DNA of 64,000 nucleotides from Faecalibacterium sp. I4-1-79 (GCF_023347235.1 NZ_CP094467.1:1550001-1614000), one strand, 5' to 3'; counted from the first letter of the stretch, positions 26,545 through 35,626 are shown. Numbers and translations are program-made. Notes: generated by a model from the sequence alone, not told the origin.

Positions 26545-26645
26545 TTAGGGCGTTAGTGTCCGCTGAGACCACAGCGGGGTTAATGACAAGTATTTATCAT
26601 TAAACGGGCGGTCCTCTGGCGGCTATGCCGTGCATGAACGTCTAA
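26545..26645 (+). ncRNA. structured 5' leader of rplS (L19 leader type)
   Basis: The leader can close on itself: TTAG..CGTT (26545-26554) pairs with AACG.CTAA (26637-26645). Inside lie three hairpins: TCCGCTG/CAGCGGG (26559-26578), TTAATGA/TCATTAA (26580-26603) and CGGC/GCCG (26620-26630). A multibranch leader upstream of rplS is a known class in Firmicutes, thought to mediate autogenous control by L19. The match to that class rests on position and architecture, not on a covariance search. Confidence 0.65.
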
Positions 26646-26666
26646 AAACAAATGGAGGATTCAAAA

Positions 26667-27008
26667 ATGGACGCACTGAAGATTATTTCTGAAGGCAGCA
26701 TCAAGGCTGAAAAGCCTCAGTTCAACGTTGGCGATACCGTCCGCGTTGATGTTCGTATCAAGGACGGCGACCGTGAGCGCATTCAGGCCTTCGAGGGCAC
26801 TGTCATCGCTAAGAAGCACGGCGGCGTTGCAGAGACCTTCACCGTTCGCCGCGTGGCTTACGGTGTCGGCATCGAGCGTGTCTTCCCCGTCAACAGCCCC
26901 TTCGTTGAGAAGGTCACTGTTGTCCGCAAGGGCAAGGTTCGCCGCGCAAAGCTGTTCTATCTGCGTGGCCGTACGGGCAAGGCTGCCAAGGTCAAGAGCG
27001 ATATTTGA
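26667..27008 (+). CDS. rplS: 50S ribosomal protein L19
   Basis: L19 sits at the interface of the two ribosomal subunits. The 113-residue protein has the family core [24 protein letters not shown], the [18 protein letters not shown] motif and the basic tail [21 protein letters not shown] (26654-26658) lies eight bases before the ATG at 26667; the in-frame ATG at 26652 overlaps this site and is rejected. The gene is monocistronic, flanked by its own promoter and leader and by a strong terminator. Confidence 0.98.
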   Translation: MDALKIISEGSIKAEKPQFNVGDTVRVDVRIKDGDRERIQAFEGTVIAKKHGGVAETFTVRRVAYGVGIERVFPVNSPFVEKVTVVRKGKVRRAKLFYLRGRTGKAAKVKSDI

Positions 27009-27032
27009 TCATCCCCGATTTGAAACCGGGAG

Positions 27033-27062
27033 AAAAGGGACAACTTGTTGTCCCTTTTTTCT
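27033..27062 (+). terminator. terminator after rplS
   Basis: An 11-base stem (27033-27043 with 27048-27058), a CTTG loop, and a T run. Confidence 0.9.
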
Positions 27063-27113
27063 TTTTCAAAGCCCGGGTGTATCATAAAATCAAGAAAGGC
27101 TGGTGGCTAAGCT

Positions 27114-27665
27114 ATGGAAAAACAGCAGCAGTCTGCCCCCGCAGTGCGCGGGCAGGGCATACTGGAATGGTACGAGGCGCTCATCTCCGCAGCGCTGGTG
27201 CTGGTACTGATCTTTTCGTTTTTCTTCCGCATCATTCAGGTGGATGGGCGTTCCATGGTGCCCACCCTGACCCACGGCGATAAGCTTATCGTCTGGGCGG
27301 CAGGCTACACCCCGCAGCGGGGCGATGTGGTCATCGTGGACAGCTACACCGTCTACGGTAAACCGCTGGTTAAACGGATCATCGCCAAGGGCGGCGACAC
27401 CATCAGCATCGACTACGACGCCGGTACGGTCACGGTGAACGGCGAGCTTTTGCAGGAGGACTACATTGCAGCCCCCACTTACTTGGGCTACGATGTGCAG
27501 TTTCCGTTCACGGTGCCTGAGGGCACTCTGTTTGTGATGGGGGACAACCGCAACGAATCGCTGGACAGCCGCTCCTCTTATGTCGGCTGCATTGACGAGC
27601 GTGATATTCTGGGCAAGGTACTGCTGTGCTTTATGCCCTTTACAGATTTTGGGGTGGTAAAATGA
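27114..27665 (+). CDS. lepB: signal peptidase I
   Basis: LepB cleaves signal peptides of secreted proteins at the outer face of the membrane. The 183-residue protein has one N-terminal membrane segment (about 21-39), the catalytic serine in GRSMVPTL (Ser47), the catalytic lysine in LVKRIIAKGGD (Lys87), and the late GDNRNESLDSR motif. It is short, as in Gram-positive enzymes with a single anchor. The ribosome site is weak. The stop overlaps the start of rbgA by ATGA, so lepB-rbgA-rnhB-yraN form one operon, the same order as in many Firmicutes. Confidence 0.95.
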   Translation: MEKQQQSAPAVRGQGILEWYEALISAALVLVLIFSFFFRIIQVDGRSMVPTLTHGDKLIVWAAGYTPQRGDVVIVDSYTVYGKPLVKRIIAKGGDTISIDYDAGTVTVNGELLQEDYIAAPTYLGYDVQFPFTVPEGTLFVMGDNRNESLDSRSSYVGCIDERDILGKVLLCFMPFTDFGVVK

Positions 27666-28585
27666 ACGAAATGGATACCCGGTTTGCAAACCAGTACAAT
27701 ATTCAGTGGTTCCCGGGCCACATGACCAAGACCCTGCGCATGATGGAGCAGGAGATCCAGCATGTTGATGCCAGCCTTGTGCTGCTGGACGCGCGCATCC
27801 CGCTTTCCAGCCTGAATCCGGAGATTGAGCGCATCACCGACCGCAAGCCCAAGCTCTATGCGCTGAACAAGGCCGACCTTGCCGACCCGGCAGTGACCGA
27901 GGAGTGGATCCGCTACTTCCACGCCGCAGATGCGGGCTGTGTGGCCATCAGCGCCAAGCAGAAGGGCGGCGCAAACGCCGTGAAGGTGGCTATTGAAAAG
28001 GAGCTTTCCGGTCTGCTGGAGCGCCGCCAGAACCGCGGCATGGGCGGTGCCAAAACGCAGGTAATGCTGTGCGGCATCCCCAATGTGGGCAAATCCACCT
28101 TTATCAACACCTTTGCAGGCTCTGCCCGCGCCAAGGCGGCAGACCGCCCCGGCGTGACCAAGGGCAAGCAGTGGGTCAGCACCGAAAAGTTCGACCTGCT
28201 GGATATGCCCGGCGTGCTGTGGAAAAAGTTCGATTCCAAGACCATCGCCTCTAATCTGGCCTTCATCGGCTCCATCAAGGACGACATTCTGGATGTGGAA
28301 GAGCTGGCCATGAACCTGCTGGACGAGGTGCGCCGCAACTATCCCGACCTTGTGGCACAGCGCTACAAGCTGGATGCCGAAACGCTGGCGCTGCCGCCCT
28401 ATGAGCTGCTGGAGGCCATCGGCCGCAAGCGTGGGTTGCTGGTGCGCGGCGGCGAGGTGAACACCGAGCGCTGCGCCATCATGCTGGTGGACGAGTTCCG
28501 CGCCTGCAAGTGGGGTCGCATCTCGCTGGAGCGCCCGCCGCAGCGGGACGATCTGGCCGACTTTGCCGGGGAGAACGAGGAATGA
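27662..28585 (+). CDS. rbgA: ribosome biogenesis GTPase RbgA/YlqF
   Basis: RbgA is a circularly permuted GTPase required for a late step of 50S assembly. The 307-residue product shows the permuted order: G4 motif NKAD (about residue 60) comes before the G1 P-loop [10 protein letters not shown] (about 140) and the G3 DMPG (about 180). The N-terminal QWFPGHMTK motif and the C-terminal [12 protein letters not shown] are typical. The start at 27662 overlaps lepB by four bases; the longer reading at 27626 is rejected because of this coupling. It overlaps rnhB in turn by four bases. Confidence 0.95.
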   Translation: MNEMDTRFANQYNIQWFPGHMTKTLRMMEQEIQHVDASLVLLDARIPLSSLNPEIERITDRKPKLYALNKADLADPAVTEEWIRYFHAADAGCVAISAKQKGGANAVKVAIEKELSGLLERRQNRGMGGAKTQVMLCGIPNVGKSTFINTFAGSARAKAADRPGVTKGKQWVSTEKFDLLDMPGVLWKKFDSKTIASNLAFIGSIKDDILDVEELAMNLLDEVRRNYPDLVAQRYKLDAETLALPPYELLEAIGRKRGLLVRGGEVNTERCAIMLVDEFRACKWGRISLERPPQRDDLADFAGENEE

Positions 28586-29229
28586 AGCGCCGCTCGGATG
28601 AAGAAATCTCGGCTCCGCTGTACGCCTTTGATGCCGAGGTGCGCAGCCAGTACGGCTGCTTTGCCGGTGTGGACGAGGCCGGGCGCGGCCCGCTTTGCGG
28701 TCCTGTGTGCGTAGCGGCCTGTATTCTGGACCCGGAAAACCCGGTGTACGGCATCAACGATTCCAAAAAGCTGACCGAGAAAAAGCGCGAAGCACTGTTT
28801 GACGAGATCTGCGAAAAAGCGCTGGCCTACCGCATCATCTTTGTGGGGCCGGAGGTCATCGACCGGGAAAACATCCTGAACGCCACCATGGGCGGGATGC
28901 AGCAGGCGGTGGAAGAGCTGGACATCGTGCCCAATCTGGTGCTGGTGGACGGCAACCGCACCCCCGCAGGCTTGCAGATCTCGGCACAGCCGGTGGTCAA
29001 GGGCGATGCAACCAGCGCCAGCATCGGCGCGGCCTCAGTGCTGGCCAAGGTCAGCCGTGACCGCTATATGCTGGAGCTGGACAAGCAGTACCCGCAATAT
29101 CAGCTGGCAAAGCACAAGGGCTACCCCACAAAGCTGCATTACGAGCTGATCGCGCAGTACGGCATCCAGCCGTTCTACCGCCGCAGCTTCCTTAAAAAGC
29201 AGGGCTACTGGCCGGAGAGCGGCAAATGA
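28582..29229 (+). CDS. rnhB: ribonuclease HII
   Basis: RNase HII removes single ribonucleotides and RNA primers from DNA. The 215-residue protein has the catalytic [12 protein letters not shown] block (Asp and Glu near residues 31-32), the [12 protein letters not shown] motif, the metal Asp in VLVDGN near 120, and [20 protein letters not shown]. It starts within the last codons of rbgA (ATGA overlap), and its stop overlaps the yraN start, so the operon is fully coupled. Nothing is missing. Confidence 0.96.
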   Translation: MKRRSDEEISAPLYAFDAEVRSQYGCFAGVDEAGRGPLCGPVCVAACILDPENPVYGINDSKKLTEKKREALFDEICEKALAYRIIFVGPEVIDRENILNATMGGMQQAVEELDIVPNLVLVDGNRTPAGLQISAQPVVKGDATSASIGAASVLAKVSRDRYMLELDKQYPQYQLAKHKGYPTKLHYELIAQYGIQPFYRRSFLKKQGYWPESGK

Positions 29230-29594
29230 ACCGCGCCGAGATCGGCCGCAGGGGAGAAGCTGCCGCTGCCCGCTGGTATCAGAAGCAGGGCGCGCAGCTG
29301 TTGGCACATAACTATCATACCCGCATGGGAGAGCTGGATCTTGTGCTGCGGGAGCCGGACGGCACCATCGTCATCTGCGAGGTAAAGACCCGCAGCCAAG
29401 GGATGCTGCAACGGCCCGCTGCCGCCGTAGACCCGGCCAAGCAGCACCGGCTGATCTGCGCTGCGCAAAAGTATTTGCAGCAGACCGGCCAAAGCGAAGA
29501 GCCGGTGCGTTTTGACGTTGCAGAGGTAGTTCCTCTTGACAGCGGGCGCTGGATGGTACATATTATAAAGGGTGCCTTTCTCTGCGAACCTTAG
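29226..29594 (+). CDS. YraN family (UPF0102) putative endonuclease
   Basis: A 122-residue protein of the YraN/UPF0102 family with a PD-(D/E)xK-type nuclease core. The N-terminus is [16 protein letters not shown]; the catalytic region is [12 protein letters not shown]...VICEVKTR, giving the Asp, Glu and Lys of the motif. The family is widespread next to rnhB, and its function is not established. It overlaps rnhB by ATGA. The promoter of thrC lies inside its 3' end. Confidence 0.88.
   Translation: MNRAEIGRRGEAAAARWYQKQGAQLLAHNYHTRMGELDLVLREPDGTIVICEVKTRSQGMLQRPAAAVDPAKQHRLICAAQKYLQQTGQSEEPVRFDVAEVVPLDSGRWMVHIIKGAFLCEP
29536..29566 (+). promoter_or_regulatory. promoter of thrC inside yraN
   Basis: Perfect TTGACA (29536-29541) with TATTAT at 29561-29566 (19-base spacer) or CATATT at 29559-29564 (17-base spacer). 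Transcription would start near the end of yraN and give a leader of about 125 bases. Confidence 0.6.
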
Positions 29595-29622
29595 GCAGAA
29601 ACCGTGGCACCGGTGGGAAGTA

Positions 29623-29675
29623 TGCGGCAGAACGATGGTTTTGCCGTACAACCGGGAACGTGCCCGGCACGTTCC
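29623..29675 (+). promoter_or_regulatory. two hairpins in the thrC leader
   Basis: TGCGGCA (from 29623) pairs with TGCCGTA (ending near 29648). A second, near-perfect palindrome has arms GGAACGTGCC (29655-29664) and GGCACGTTCC (29666-29675). It ends seven bases before the AAAAGGAG of thrC, so it could act as an RNA hairpin or as a DNA operator. Confidence 0.5.
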
Positions 29676-29697
29676 GTGGCGAAAAGGAGCGATGACC

Positions 29698-31158
29698 ATG
29701 CAGTTTTTCAGTACCAGAGATCAGAACCGCAAAGTAACTTCTTCTCAGGCAATTGCACAGGGGCTGTCCGATGAGGGCGGTCTGTTTGTGCCGGCAAGTT
29801 TTCCGCAGGTGGATGTAAAAGCCCTGTGCGGGCTGGACTACCCCGCGCTGGCAGCCGCCGTTGTGCGGGAGTACCTGACCGATTACGACCCCGCTTTCCT
29901 GACCGAGGCCACCCGCAGCACCTACGGGGCTGCTTTTGGCGGCAAGGCAGGCTATCTTGCCCCGGTGGAAGGGAACACCTATGCTCTGGAGCTGTGGCAC
30001 GGCCCGACCTGTGCCTTTAAGGATTACGCCCTGCAGCTGATGCCCAAGCTGCTGGTGGAGGCCAAAAAGAACCTGGGCCGCACTGAAAAGACTCTGATCC
30101 TTGTGGCCACCAGCGGCGATACCGGCAAGGCTGCGCTGGACGGCTACCGTGATATCCCCGGTGTGGAGATCGCTGTGTTCTACCCCACCGGCGGCACCAG
30201 CGAGATCCAGCGTTTGCAGATGGCAACGCAGGAGGGCGCTAATGTTGCTGTTTACGCCGTGCGCGGCAACTTTGACGATGCCCAGACCGGCGTAAAGAAG
30301 GTGTTCGGCGATAAGGCCATCGCTGCCGAACTGGAAAAGCGCAACATCCGCCTTTCCAGCGCCAACTCCATCAACTGGGGCCGTCTTGTGCCGCAGATCG
30401 TCTACTATTTTGCCGCCTACGCCCAGCTGCTCAAGGCCGGCAAGATCACCTTTGGCGACGAGGTGGACTTCTGTGTGCCCACCGGCAACTTTGGCGATAT
30501 CCTCGCCGGTTATTACGCAAAGCAGATGGGTCTGCCCGTGGGCAAGCTGGTCTGCGCCTCCAACGAGAACAACGTGCTGACCGACTTCCTCACCACCGGT
30601 ACTTACACCGCAAAGCGGGAGTTCTTCAAGACCACCTCGCCCAGCATGGACATTCTGGTGTCCTCCAATCTGGAGCGCCTGCTGTACCATGTGACCGGCA
30701 GCGATGCCGAGGTGGCGGGCTTTATGCAGCAGCTGGCTGCCACCGGCAGTTACACCGTCCGTCCCGAGACGCTGGCAGCTATTCAGGAGACCTTCTCCTG
30801 CGGCTGGAGCAGCGAGGCCGAGGTGGCAGGGGAGATCCGTTCCCGCTACGAAAAGGACGGCTACCTGTGTGATACCCACACCGCCGTGGCCTTCCATGTG
30901 GCTGCACAGAAAAAGCGGCAGGGCGTGCCCATGGTGGTGCTTTCCACCGCATCGCCCTTCAAGTTCCCCCGCAGCGTGCTGAGTGCACTGGGCAAAACTG
31001 CCCCGGAAAACGATTTTGAAGCCATGCAGCAGCTGGAGGCTGCCACCGGCCACGCCGCACCGGCAAGCCTTGCCGCCCTGCGCAGCAAGCCGGAGCGCTT
31101 TGATACCGTCATTGCCCCGGCACAGATCGCCGAGGTGGCGCTGGGCTATCAGGCATAA
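29698..31158 (+). CDS. thrC: threonine synthase
   Basis: Threonine synthase converts O-phosphohomoserine to threonine with pyridoxal phosphate. The 486-residue protein begins with FFSTRDQNRKVTSSQAIAQG, has the lysine for the cofactor in GPTCAFKDYALQ (about residue 108), the phosphate-binding SGDTGKAAL, and the later VPTGNFGDILAGYYAKQMG. This is the shorter, bacterial class II form. The ATG at 29698 has AAAAGGAG eight bases upstream; the ATG at 29692 is too close. No other threonine gene is adjacent, and no T-box was recognised in the leader. Confidence 0.96.
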   Translation: MQFFSTRDQNRKVTSSQAIAQGLSDEGGLFVPASFPQVDVKALCGLDYPALAAAVVREYLTDYDPAFLTEATRSTYGAAFGGKAGYLAPVEGNTYALELWHGPTCAFKDYALQLMPKLLVEAKKNLGRTEKTLILVATSGDTGKAALDGYRDIPGVEIAVFYPTGGTSEIQRLQMATQEGANVAVYAVRGNFDDAQTGVKKVFGDKAIAAELEKRNIRLSSANSINWGRLVPQIVYYFAAYAQLLKAGKITFGDEVDFCVPTGNFGDILAGYYAKQMGLPVGKLVCASNENNVLTDFLTTGTYTAKREFFKTTSPSMDILVSSNLERLLYHVTGSDAEVAGFMQQLAATGSYTVRPETLAAIQETFSCGWSSEAEVAGEIRSRYEKDGYLCDTHTAVAFHVAAQKKRQGVPMVVLSTASPFKFPRSVLSALGKTAPENDFEAMQQLEAATGHAAPASLAALRSKPERFDTVIAPAQIAEVALGYQA

Positions 31159-31194
31159 GCTTCTGCGGACAGACAGAACAGGAGTAAACAGACT

Positions 31195-31878
31195 ATGGCA
31201 CTTTTTGTGCTTGGCGACCCCCATCTTTCTCTGGGCGCATCCAAGCCGATGGATATCTTTCCCGGCTGGAACGATTATGTGGACAGGCTGGAGAAAAACT
31301 GGCGCAAGCTCATCACCCCGCAGGACACCATCGTGCTGGCGGGGGATATCAGCTGGGCTATGCGCCTGACCGATACCCGCAAGGACTTTGCCTTTTTGCA
31401 GCAGCTGCCCGGGCAGAAGATCATCATGAAGGGCAACCACGATTACTGGTGGTCCACCGCCAACAAGATGAATGCCTACCTCAAGGCGGAGGGCTTCGAT
31501 ACCCTGCATATTCTGCACAACAATTCTTACAGCGTGGAAGGGTACGCCATCTGCGGCACCCGCGGCTGGCTGTTCGATGTGGGTGAGCCCCACGACGAAA
31601 AGGTGATGAACCGCGAGATCGGACGCCTGCGCATGAGCTTGCAGGCTGCGGAGCCCGGGCTGGAAAAGCTGGTGTTCCTGCACTATCCACCGGTCTACAC
31701 TGGTACCAGCGCCCCGGAGATCGTAGCCACCCTGAAGGAGTACGGCATCAAGACCTGCTTCTACGGGCATCTGCACGGCAATGCCATCCGGTTTGCCGTA
31801 CAGGGCGAGGTGGACGGCATCCGGTACAAGCTGGTAAGTGCCGACGGCCTGCGTTTTTGCCCCTACCGCATCAATTAA
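31195..31878 (+). CDS. metallophosphoesterase
   Basis: A 227-residue calcineurin-like phosphoesterase. All metal-binding blocks are visible: GDPHL near residue 8, GDISW near 49, GNHDYWW near 80, LHYPP near 165 and GHLHG near 190. There is no signal peptide, so it is cytoplasmic. The substrate is not predictable. A GGAG site precedes the start. It follows thrC by 36 bases and could share its transcript. Confidence 0.88.
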   Translation: MALFVLGDPHLSLGASKPMDIFPGWNDYVDRLEKNWRKLITPQDTIVLAGDISWAMRLTDTRKDFAFLQQLPGQKIIMKGNHDYWWSTANKMNAYLKAEGFDTLHILHNNSYSVEGYAICGTRGWLFDVGEPHDEKVMNREIGRLRMSLQAAEPGLEKLVFLHYPPVYTGTSAPEIVATLKEYGIKTCFYGHLHGNAIRFAVQGEVDGIRYKLVSADGLRFCPYRIN

Positions 31879-31943
31879 CGGCGGTATAAAAGGGCAAAAA
31901 CGACAAAATTTAAAAATTTGGTATGGCAATTGTGTCCAGAGCG

Positions 31944-31952
31944 TGCTATAAT
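31944..31952 (+). promoter_or_regulatory. extended -10 promoter of tig
   Basis: TGCTATAAT with TATAAT at 31947-31952. A -35 is weak (TGGCAA at 31924-31929, 17-base spacer), which is usual for extended -10 promoters. Confidence 0.6.
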
Positions 31953-31959
31953 AAGTTTT

Positions 31960-32080
31960 GACGCGATTGTTGCACCCAATTGAGCGCGCGCGTCCCCGCA
32001 TTCCGTGTGCATACAGCAAGGACGTGGTGCGCGGTTGCCCTGGGCAAAAACTTCCTGCCCTGAGCAATAGAATATTTGAG
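31960..32080 (+). ncRNA. structured leader of tig
   Basis: Between promoter and ribosome site lie about 120 bases with two clear hairpins. CGCGC..CGTCC (31985-31995) pairs with GGACG...GCGCG (32020-32033). A nested one pairs TTGC/GCAA (32035-32038 with 32064-32067) outside GGGCA/TGCCC (32042-32046 with 32056-32060). No known leader class was recognised. Confidence 0.45.
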
Positions 32081-32094
32081 TGGAGGATAAACAA

Positions 32095-33411
32095 ATGAAT
32101 CTCATCAAGTGTGAAAAGCTCGAGAAGAGCATGGCAGAACTGCAGTTCTCCATCGATGCAGAGGCCTTCAAGAAGGCTGTTGCCGATGTTTTCAAAAAAG
32201 AGGGCAAGAAGTACCCTGTGCAGGGCTTCCGCAAGGGCAAGGCTCCCAAGGCTCTGATCGAGAAGATGTACGGCGCAGACGTCTTTACCTACGACGCTAT
32301 CAACGAGCTGTTCCCGGAGGCTTTCGAGGCTGCCGCTAAGGAAGCTGGCGTGGAGCCCGTGGGCCGTCCTGAGGTCACCGTGGATTCTGCCAGCGAGGCA
32401 GAGGGCGCTACCCTGACCGTGAAGGTCGCCGTGAAGCCCGAAGTCAAGGTTGGCAGCTACAACGGTCTGACCGTGGAAAAGACTGTCCATACTGTTACCG
32501 ACGAGGCTGTGGACGCTGAGCTGAAGCGTGTGCAGGAGCGCAACGCCCGTGAGCTGACCCGTGAGGGCGCTGCTCAGAATGGCGATATCGCTGATATCGA
32601 CTTCGAGGGCTTTGTGGACGGCGTCGCATTCGAGGGCGGCAAGGCTGAGCACTACAACCTGACTCTGGGCAGCGGCAGCTTCATCCCCGGCTTTGAGGAG
32701 CAGGTCGTTGGCCACTCCGCCGGCGAGGAGTTCGACGTGAACGTCACCTTCCCCACCGAGTATCAGGCTGCTGAGCTGGCTGGCAAGGCTGCTGTCTTCA
32801 AGATCAAGCTGCATGAGGTCAAGTACAAGGAGCTGCCTGCTCTGGATGACGAGCTGGCAAAGGACTGCTCCGAGTACGACACTCTGGACGAGTTCAAGGC
32901 TTCCATCCGCAAGAACAATCAGGAGCAGCTGGACAAGCAGGACGATCTGGCTGTCGAGAATGCTCTGGTCGATCAGGTCATCGAAAGCATGGAAGGCGAG
33001 ATCCCTCAGGCTATGTACGATGTCCGCATGGACGAGATGGTCAACGACTTTGCTTTCCGTGTGGAGCAGCAGGGTCTGCGTCTGGAGGACTACCTGAAGT
33101 ATATGGGTCAGTCCATGGAGCAGTTCCGTGCCGCTTTCATGCCGCAGGCTGAGAAGCAGGTCAAGATCGGTCTGGCTTTGGAGGCTGTTGCTGCTGCTGA
33201 GCACATCGAGGCTTCCGAGGACGAGATCAATGCCGAGATCAAGCGCATTGCTGACCAGTACAAGATGGAAGAGGACAAGGTTCGTGAGCTGATCAACCTC
33301 GAGGATCTGAAGCAGGATCTGGCTCGCACCAAGGCCATCGACTTCATCAAGAGCCACGCTAACATCGTGGAGAAGCCCGCAGAGGCTGAGAAGGCTGCTG
33401 ACGCTGAGTAA
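32095..33411 (+). CDS. tig: trigger factor
   Basis: Trigger factor is the ribosome-bound chaperone and peptidyl-prolyl isomerase that meets nascent chains. The 438-residue protein has the N-terminal ribosome-binding domain with GFRKGKAP (about residues 44-51), the FKBP-like domain (about 155-240, including GDIADIDFEGFVDG and LGSGSFIPGFEEQVVGH), and the helical C-terminal arms. GGAGG lies nine bases before the ATG at 32095. clpP and clpX follow, a common order that links folding and degradation. Codon use is highly biased, as expected for an abundant protein. Confidence 0.97.
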   Translation: MNLIKCEKLEKSMAELQFSIDAEAFKKAVADVFKKEGKKYPVQGFRKGKAPKALIEKMYGADVFTYDAINELFPEAFEAAAKEAGVEPVGRPEVTVDSASEAEGATLTVKVAVKPEVKVGSYNGLTVEKTVHTVTDEAVDAELKRVQERNARELTREGAAQNGDIADIDFEGFVDGVAFEGGKAEHYNLTLGSGSFIPGFEEQVVGHSAGEEFDVNVTFPTEYQAAELAGKAAVFKIKLHEVKYKELPALDDELAKDCSEYDTLDEFKASIRKNNQEQLDKQDDLAVENALVDQVIESMEGEIPQAMYDVRMDEMVNDFAFRVEQQGLRLEDYLKYMGQSMEQFRAAFMPQAEKQVKIGLALEAVAAAEHIEASEDEINAEIKRIADQYKMEEDKVRELINLEDLKQDLARTKAIDFIKSHANIVEKPAEAEKAADAE

Positions 33412-33429
33412 TCAGTGCCGGGCCCTGTA

Positions 33430-33449
33430 AAGCGCCGCAGGCGTTTTAT
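33430..33449 (+). terminator. weak terminator after tig
   Basis: AAGCGCC-GCA-GGCGTTT forms a short stem with one G-T pair, followed by TTTTATC. Confidence 0.4.
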
Positions 33450-33460
33450 CAAAGGTTGTT

Positions 33461-33512
33461 AAAATTGACCGGTACGGCTGAACTTTACAGGGAACCCGTA
33501 TCGGTCAATTTT
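33461..33512 (+). repeat. 17-bp inverted repeat upstream of clpP
   Basis: Bases 33461-33477 pair with 33496-33512 along 17 positions with one G-T pair, leaving an 18-base loop. The flanks are AAAA and TTTT. It ends 37 bases before the clpP start and may serve as a terminator, an operator or a leader hairpin. Confidence 0.7.
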
Positions 33513-33549
33513 GCCAATAAACTTAAACCATTTTCAGGAGGCGAACTTT

Positions 33550-34146
33550 ATGAGTTTTGTTCCTTACGTTGTCGAGCAGTCGGCGCACGGAGAGCGTTCC
33601 TACGATATTTTCTCTCGTCTGCTGAACGATCGCATCATCGTGCTGAGCGAGGATGTCAACGATACCACCGCAAGCCTTGTGGTGGCGCAGCTGCTGTATC
33701 TGGAAGGGCAGGACCCGGATAAGGACATCAGCCTGTATATCAACAGCCCCGGCGGCTCCATCAGTGCCGGTATGGCCATCCACGACACCATGCAGTATAT
33801 CAAGTGCGATGTTTCCACCATCTGCATGGGCATGGCTGCCTCTATGGGCGCATTTCTGCTGGCAAGCGGCACCAAGGGCAAGCGCTTTGCGCTGCCCAAC
33901 GCCGAGATCATGATCCACCAGCCGCTGATCGGCGGTCAGGGCGGCGGCCTTTCCGGCCAGACCACGGATATCAAGATCCATGCCGAGCACATGGTCTATA
34001 TCCGCGATAAGATGAACCGGATGCTCAGCGAGTACACCGGCCAGCCGCTGGAAAAGATCCAGCAGGACACCGAGCGCGACAACTACCTTACCGCGCAGCA
34101 GGCAAAGGAATACGGCCTGATCGATGAGGTCATCGCCCACCGGTAA
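33550..34146 (+). CDS. clpP: ATP-dependent Clp protease proteolytic subunit
   Basis: ClpP forms the tetradecameric serine protease chamber. The 198-residue protein has the triad Ser98 (MGMAASMGA), His123 (AEIMIHQP) and Asp173 (QQDTERD), and the oligomerisation motif [18 protein letters not shown]. The short N-terminus FVPYVVEQ is the loop that contacts ClpX. GGAGGCG lies upstream of the ATG at 33550. The inverted repeat at 33461-33512 lies in front; no CtsR or CIRCE box was seen. clpX follows after 36 bases. Confidence 0.98.
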   Translation: MSFVPYVVEQSAHGERSYDIFSRLLNDRIIVLSEDVNDTTASLVVAQLLYLEGQDPDKDISLYINSPGGSISAGMAIHDTMQYIKCDVSTICMGMAASMGAFLLASGTKGKRFALPNAEIMIHQPLIGGQGGGLSGQTTDIKIHAEHMVYIRDKMNRMLSEYTGQPLEKIQQDTERDNYLTAQQAKEYGLIDEVIAHR

Positions 34147-34182
34147 ACCGCTACAATCTATCCAGGATAAGGAAAAACAGCT

Positions 34183-35505
34183 ATGGCAAATAACAATTCC
34201 GGCAAAAACGAAAAGGATCTGGTTTGCAGCTTTTGCGGCAAGCATCAGGACGAAGTGGAGCGCATGATCATTGGCCCCGGGGTCAATATCTGCAGCGAGT
34301 GCATCGGTCTGTGCCACGATCTGCTCTCTGACAAGCCGGATCAGCCCAAAAGCGCCCGTCCGGCTCGCGGCAGCGCAAGCCGCGCCCATGTCCAGCCCGC
34401 TGCCGCAGATCTGGATATCAACATCATGACCCCGGCCGAGATCAAGGAAGGTCTGGATCAGTATGTCATCGGTCAGGACGAGGCAAAGCGTGTGCTGTCC
34501 GTTTCGGTCTACAACCACTATAAGCGCATCCTCAGCGGCAAGGGCGGCGACGTGGAGCTGCAAAAGTCCAACGTGCTGCTGCTGGGTCCCTCCGGCGTGG
34601 GCAAGACCCTGCTGGCGCAGACACTGGCCAAGATGCTGGGGGTGCCCTTCGCCATTGCGGATGCCACCACCCTTACCGAGGCCGGTTATGTGGGTGAGGA
34701 CGTGGAAAACATTCTGCTCAAGCTGATCCAGGCGGCAGATTTTGATGTGCAGAAGGCACAGATCGGCATCATCTACATTGATGAGATCGACAAGATCACC
34801 CGCAAGAGCGAAAACCCCTCCATCACCCGCGATGTGGGCGGCGAGGGCGTACAGCAGGCACTGCTGAAGATCTTGGAGGGCACTGTCAGCAACGTGCCGC
34901 CGCAGGGCGGCCGCAAGCACCCGCAGCAGGAGTTCATCCAGATCGACACCACCAACATCCTGTTCATCTGCGGCGGTGCCTTTGATGGTCTGGACAAGTA
35001 TATCCTGCGCCGCACCGATAAGTCCGCGCTGGGCTTCGGCAGCGCGCTGAAGGATAACTCCACCGAGGCGGAGCGTGCATTGCTGCGTAAGGTAGAGCCA
35101 CACGATCTGGTCAAGTTCGGTTTGATCCCGGAGCTGATCGGCCGTCTGCCGGTCATCACCGTGCTGGATGATCTGGACGAGGATGCACTGGTGCGCGTGC
35201 TCAAGGAGCCCCGCAACAGTCTGGTCAAGCAGTATAAGGAGCTGCTGGGCATGGATAACGTGGAGCTTACCTTCACGGACGAAGCCCTGCACGCCATTGC
35301 CCGCAAGACCATCGAGCGCAAGACCGGTGCCCGCGGTCTGCGCAGCGTGATGGAAAGCATCCTGCTGCCTATCATGTACGAGGTGCCCAGCGATGCCACC
35401 ATCATCCGCGTGACTGTGGATGAGGACACCGTGGAGGGCGGCGAAGCACATCTGGAATACGGCGCTGTGCGCAAACGCTATAAAAATCAGGCCGCTCTCA
35501 GCTGA
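34183..35505 (+). CDS. clpX: ATP-dependent Clp protease ATPase subunit ClpX
   Basis: ClpX unfolds substrates and feeds them to ClpP. The 440-residue protein has an N-terminal zinc-binding domain with two CxxC pairs (CSFCGKH and CSEC), the Walker A GPSGVGKT near residue 130, Walker [11 protein letters not shown] near 200, the pore-loop region with GYVGEDVE, and the sensor-2 ARGLRS. The IGF loop that docks on ClpP is represented by LGFGS. It is co-transcribed with clpP and ends before a strong terminator. Confidence 0.98.
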   Translation: MANNNSGKNEKDLVCSFCGKHQDEVERMIIGPGVNICSECIGLCHDLLSDKPDQPKSARPARGSASRAHVQPAAADLDINIMTPAEIKEGLDQYVIGQDEAKRVLSVSVYNHYKRILSGKGGDVELQKSNVLLLGPSGVGKTLLAQTLAKMLGVPFAIADATTLTEAGYVGEDVENILLKLIQAADFDVQKAQIGIIYIDEIDKITRKSENPSITRDVGGEGVQQALLKILEGTVSNVPPQGGRKHPQQEFIQIDTTNILFICGGAFDGLDKYILRRTDKSALGFGSALKDNSTEAERALLRKVEPHDLVKFGLIPELIGRLPVITVLDDLDEDALVRVLKEPRNSLVKQYKELLGMDNVELTFTDEALHAIARKTIERKTGARGLRSVMESILLPIMYEVPSDATIIRVTVDEDTVEGGEAHLEYGAVRKRYKNQAALS

Positions 35506-35542
35506 CGGCATCGCCGCACAGCAGGGGAGTGTACCCGCTTGC

Positions 35543-35590
35543 AAGGCCCTGTTTCAAAAGCTTTTTGCTTTTGACAGGGCTTTTTGCTTT
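35543..35590 (+). terminator. terminator after clpX
   Basis: The stem joins AAGGCCCTGTTTCAAAAGC (35543-35561) to its near-complement (35567-35584), with a T-rich loop and a TTTTT tail. Confidence 0.85.
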
Positions 35591-35597
35591 CAAATTC

Positions 35598-35626
35598 TTG
35601 TTTCTGACAGGAAAATGTACTATAAT
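35598..35626 (+). promoter_or_regulatory. promoter of the aminotransferase gene
   Basis: TTGTTT (35598-35603), a 17-base spacer and perfect TATAAT (35621-35626). Confidence 0.75.

Noticed and set aside
29595-29697. A T-box riboswitch before thrC, suggested by TGGCACC
   Set aside because: The leader is too short for a specifier stem plus antiterminator, and no terminator/antiterminator pair is visible.
33480-33549. A CtsR site before clpP
   Set aside because: Only one GGTCAA-like half is present as part of the inverted repeat; the required tandem heptads are missing.
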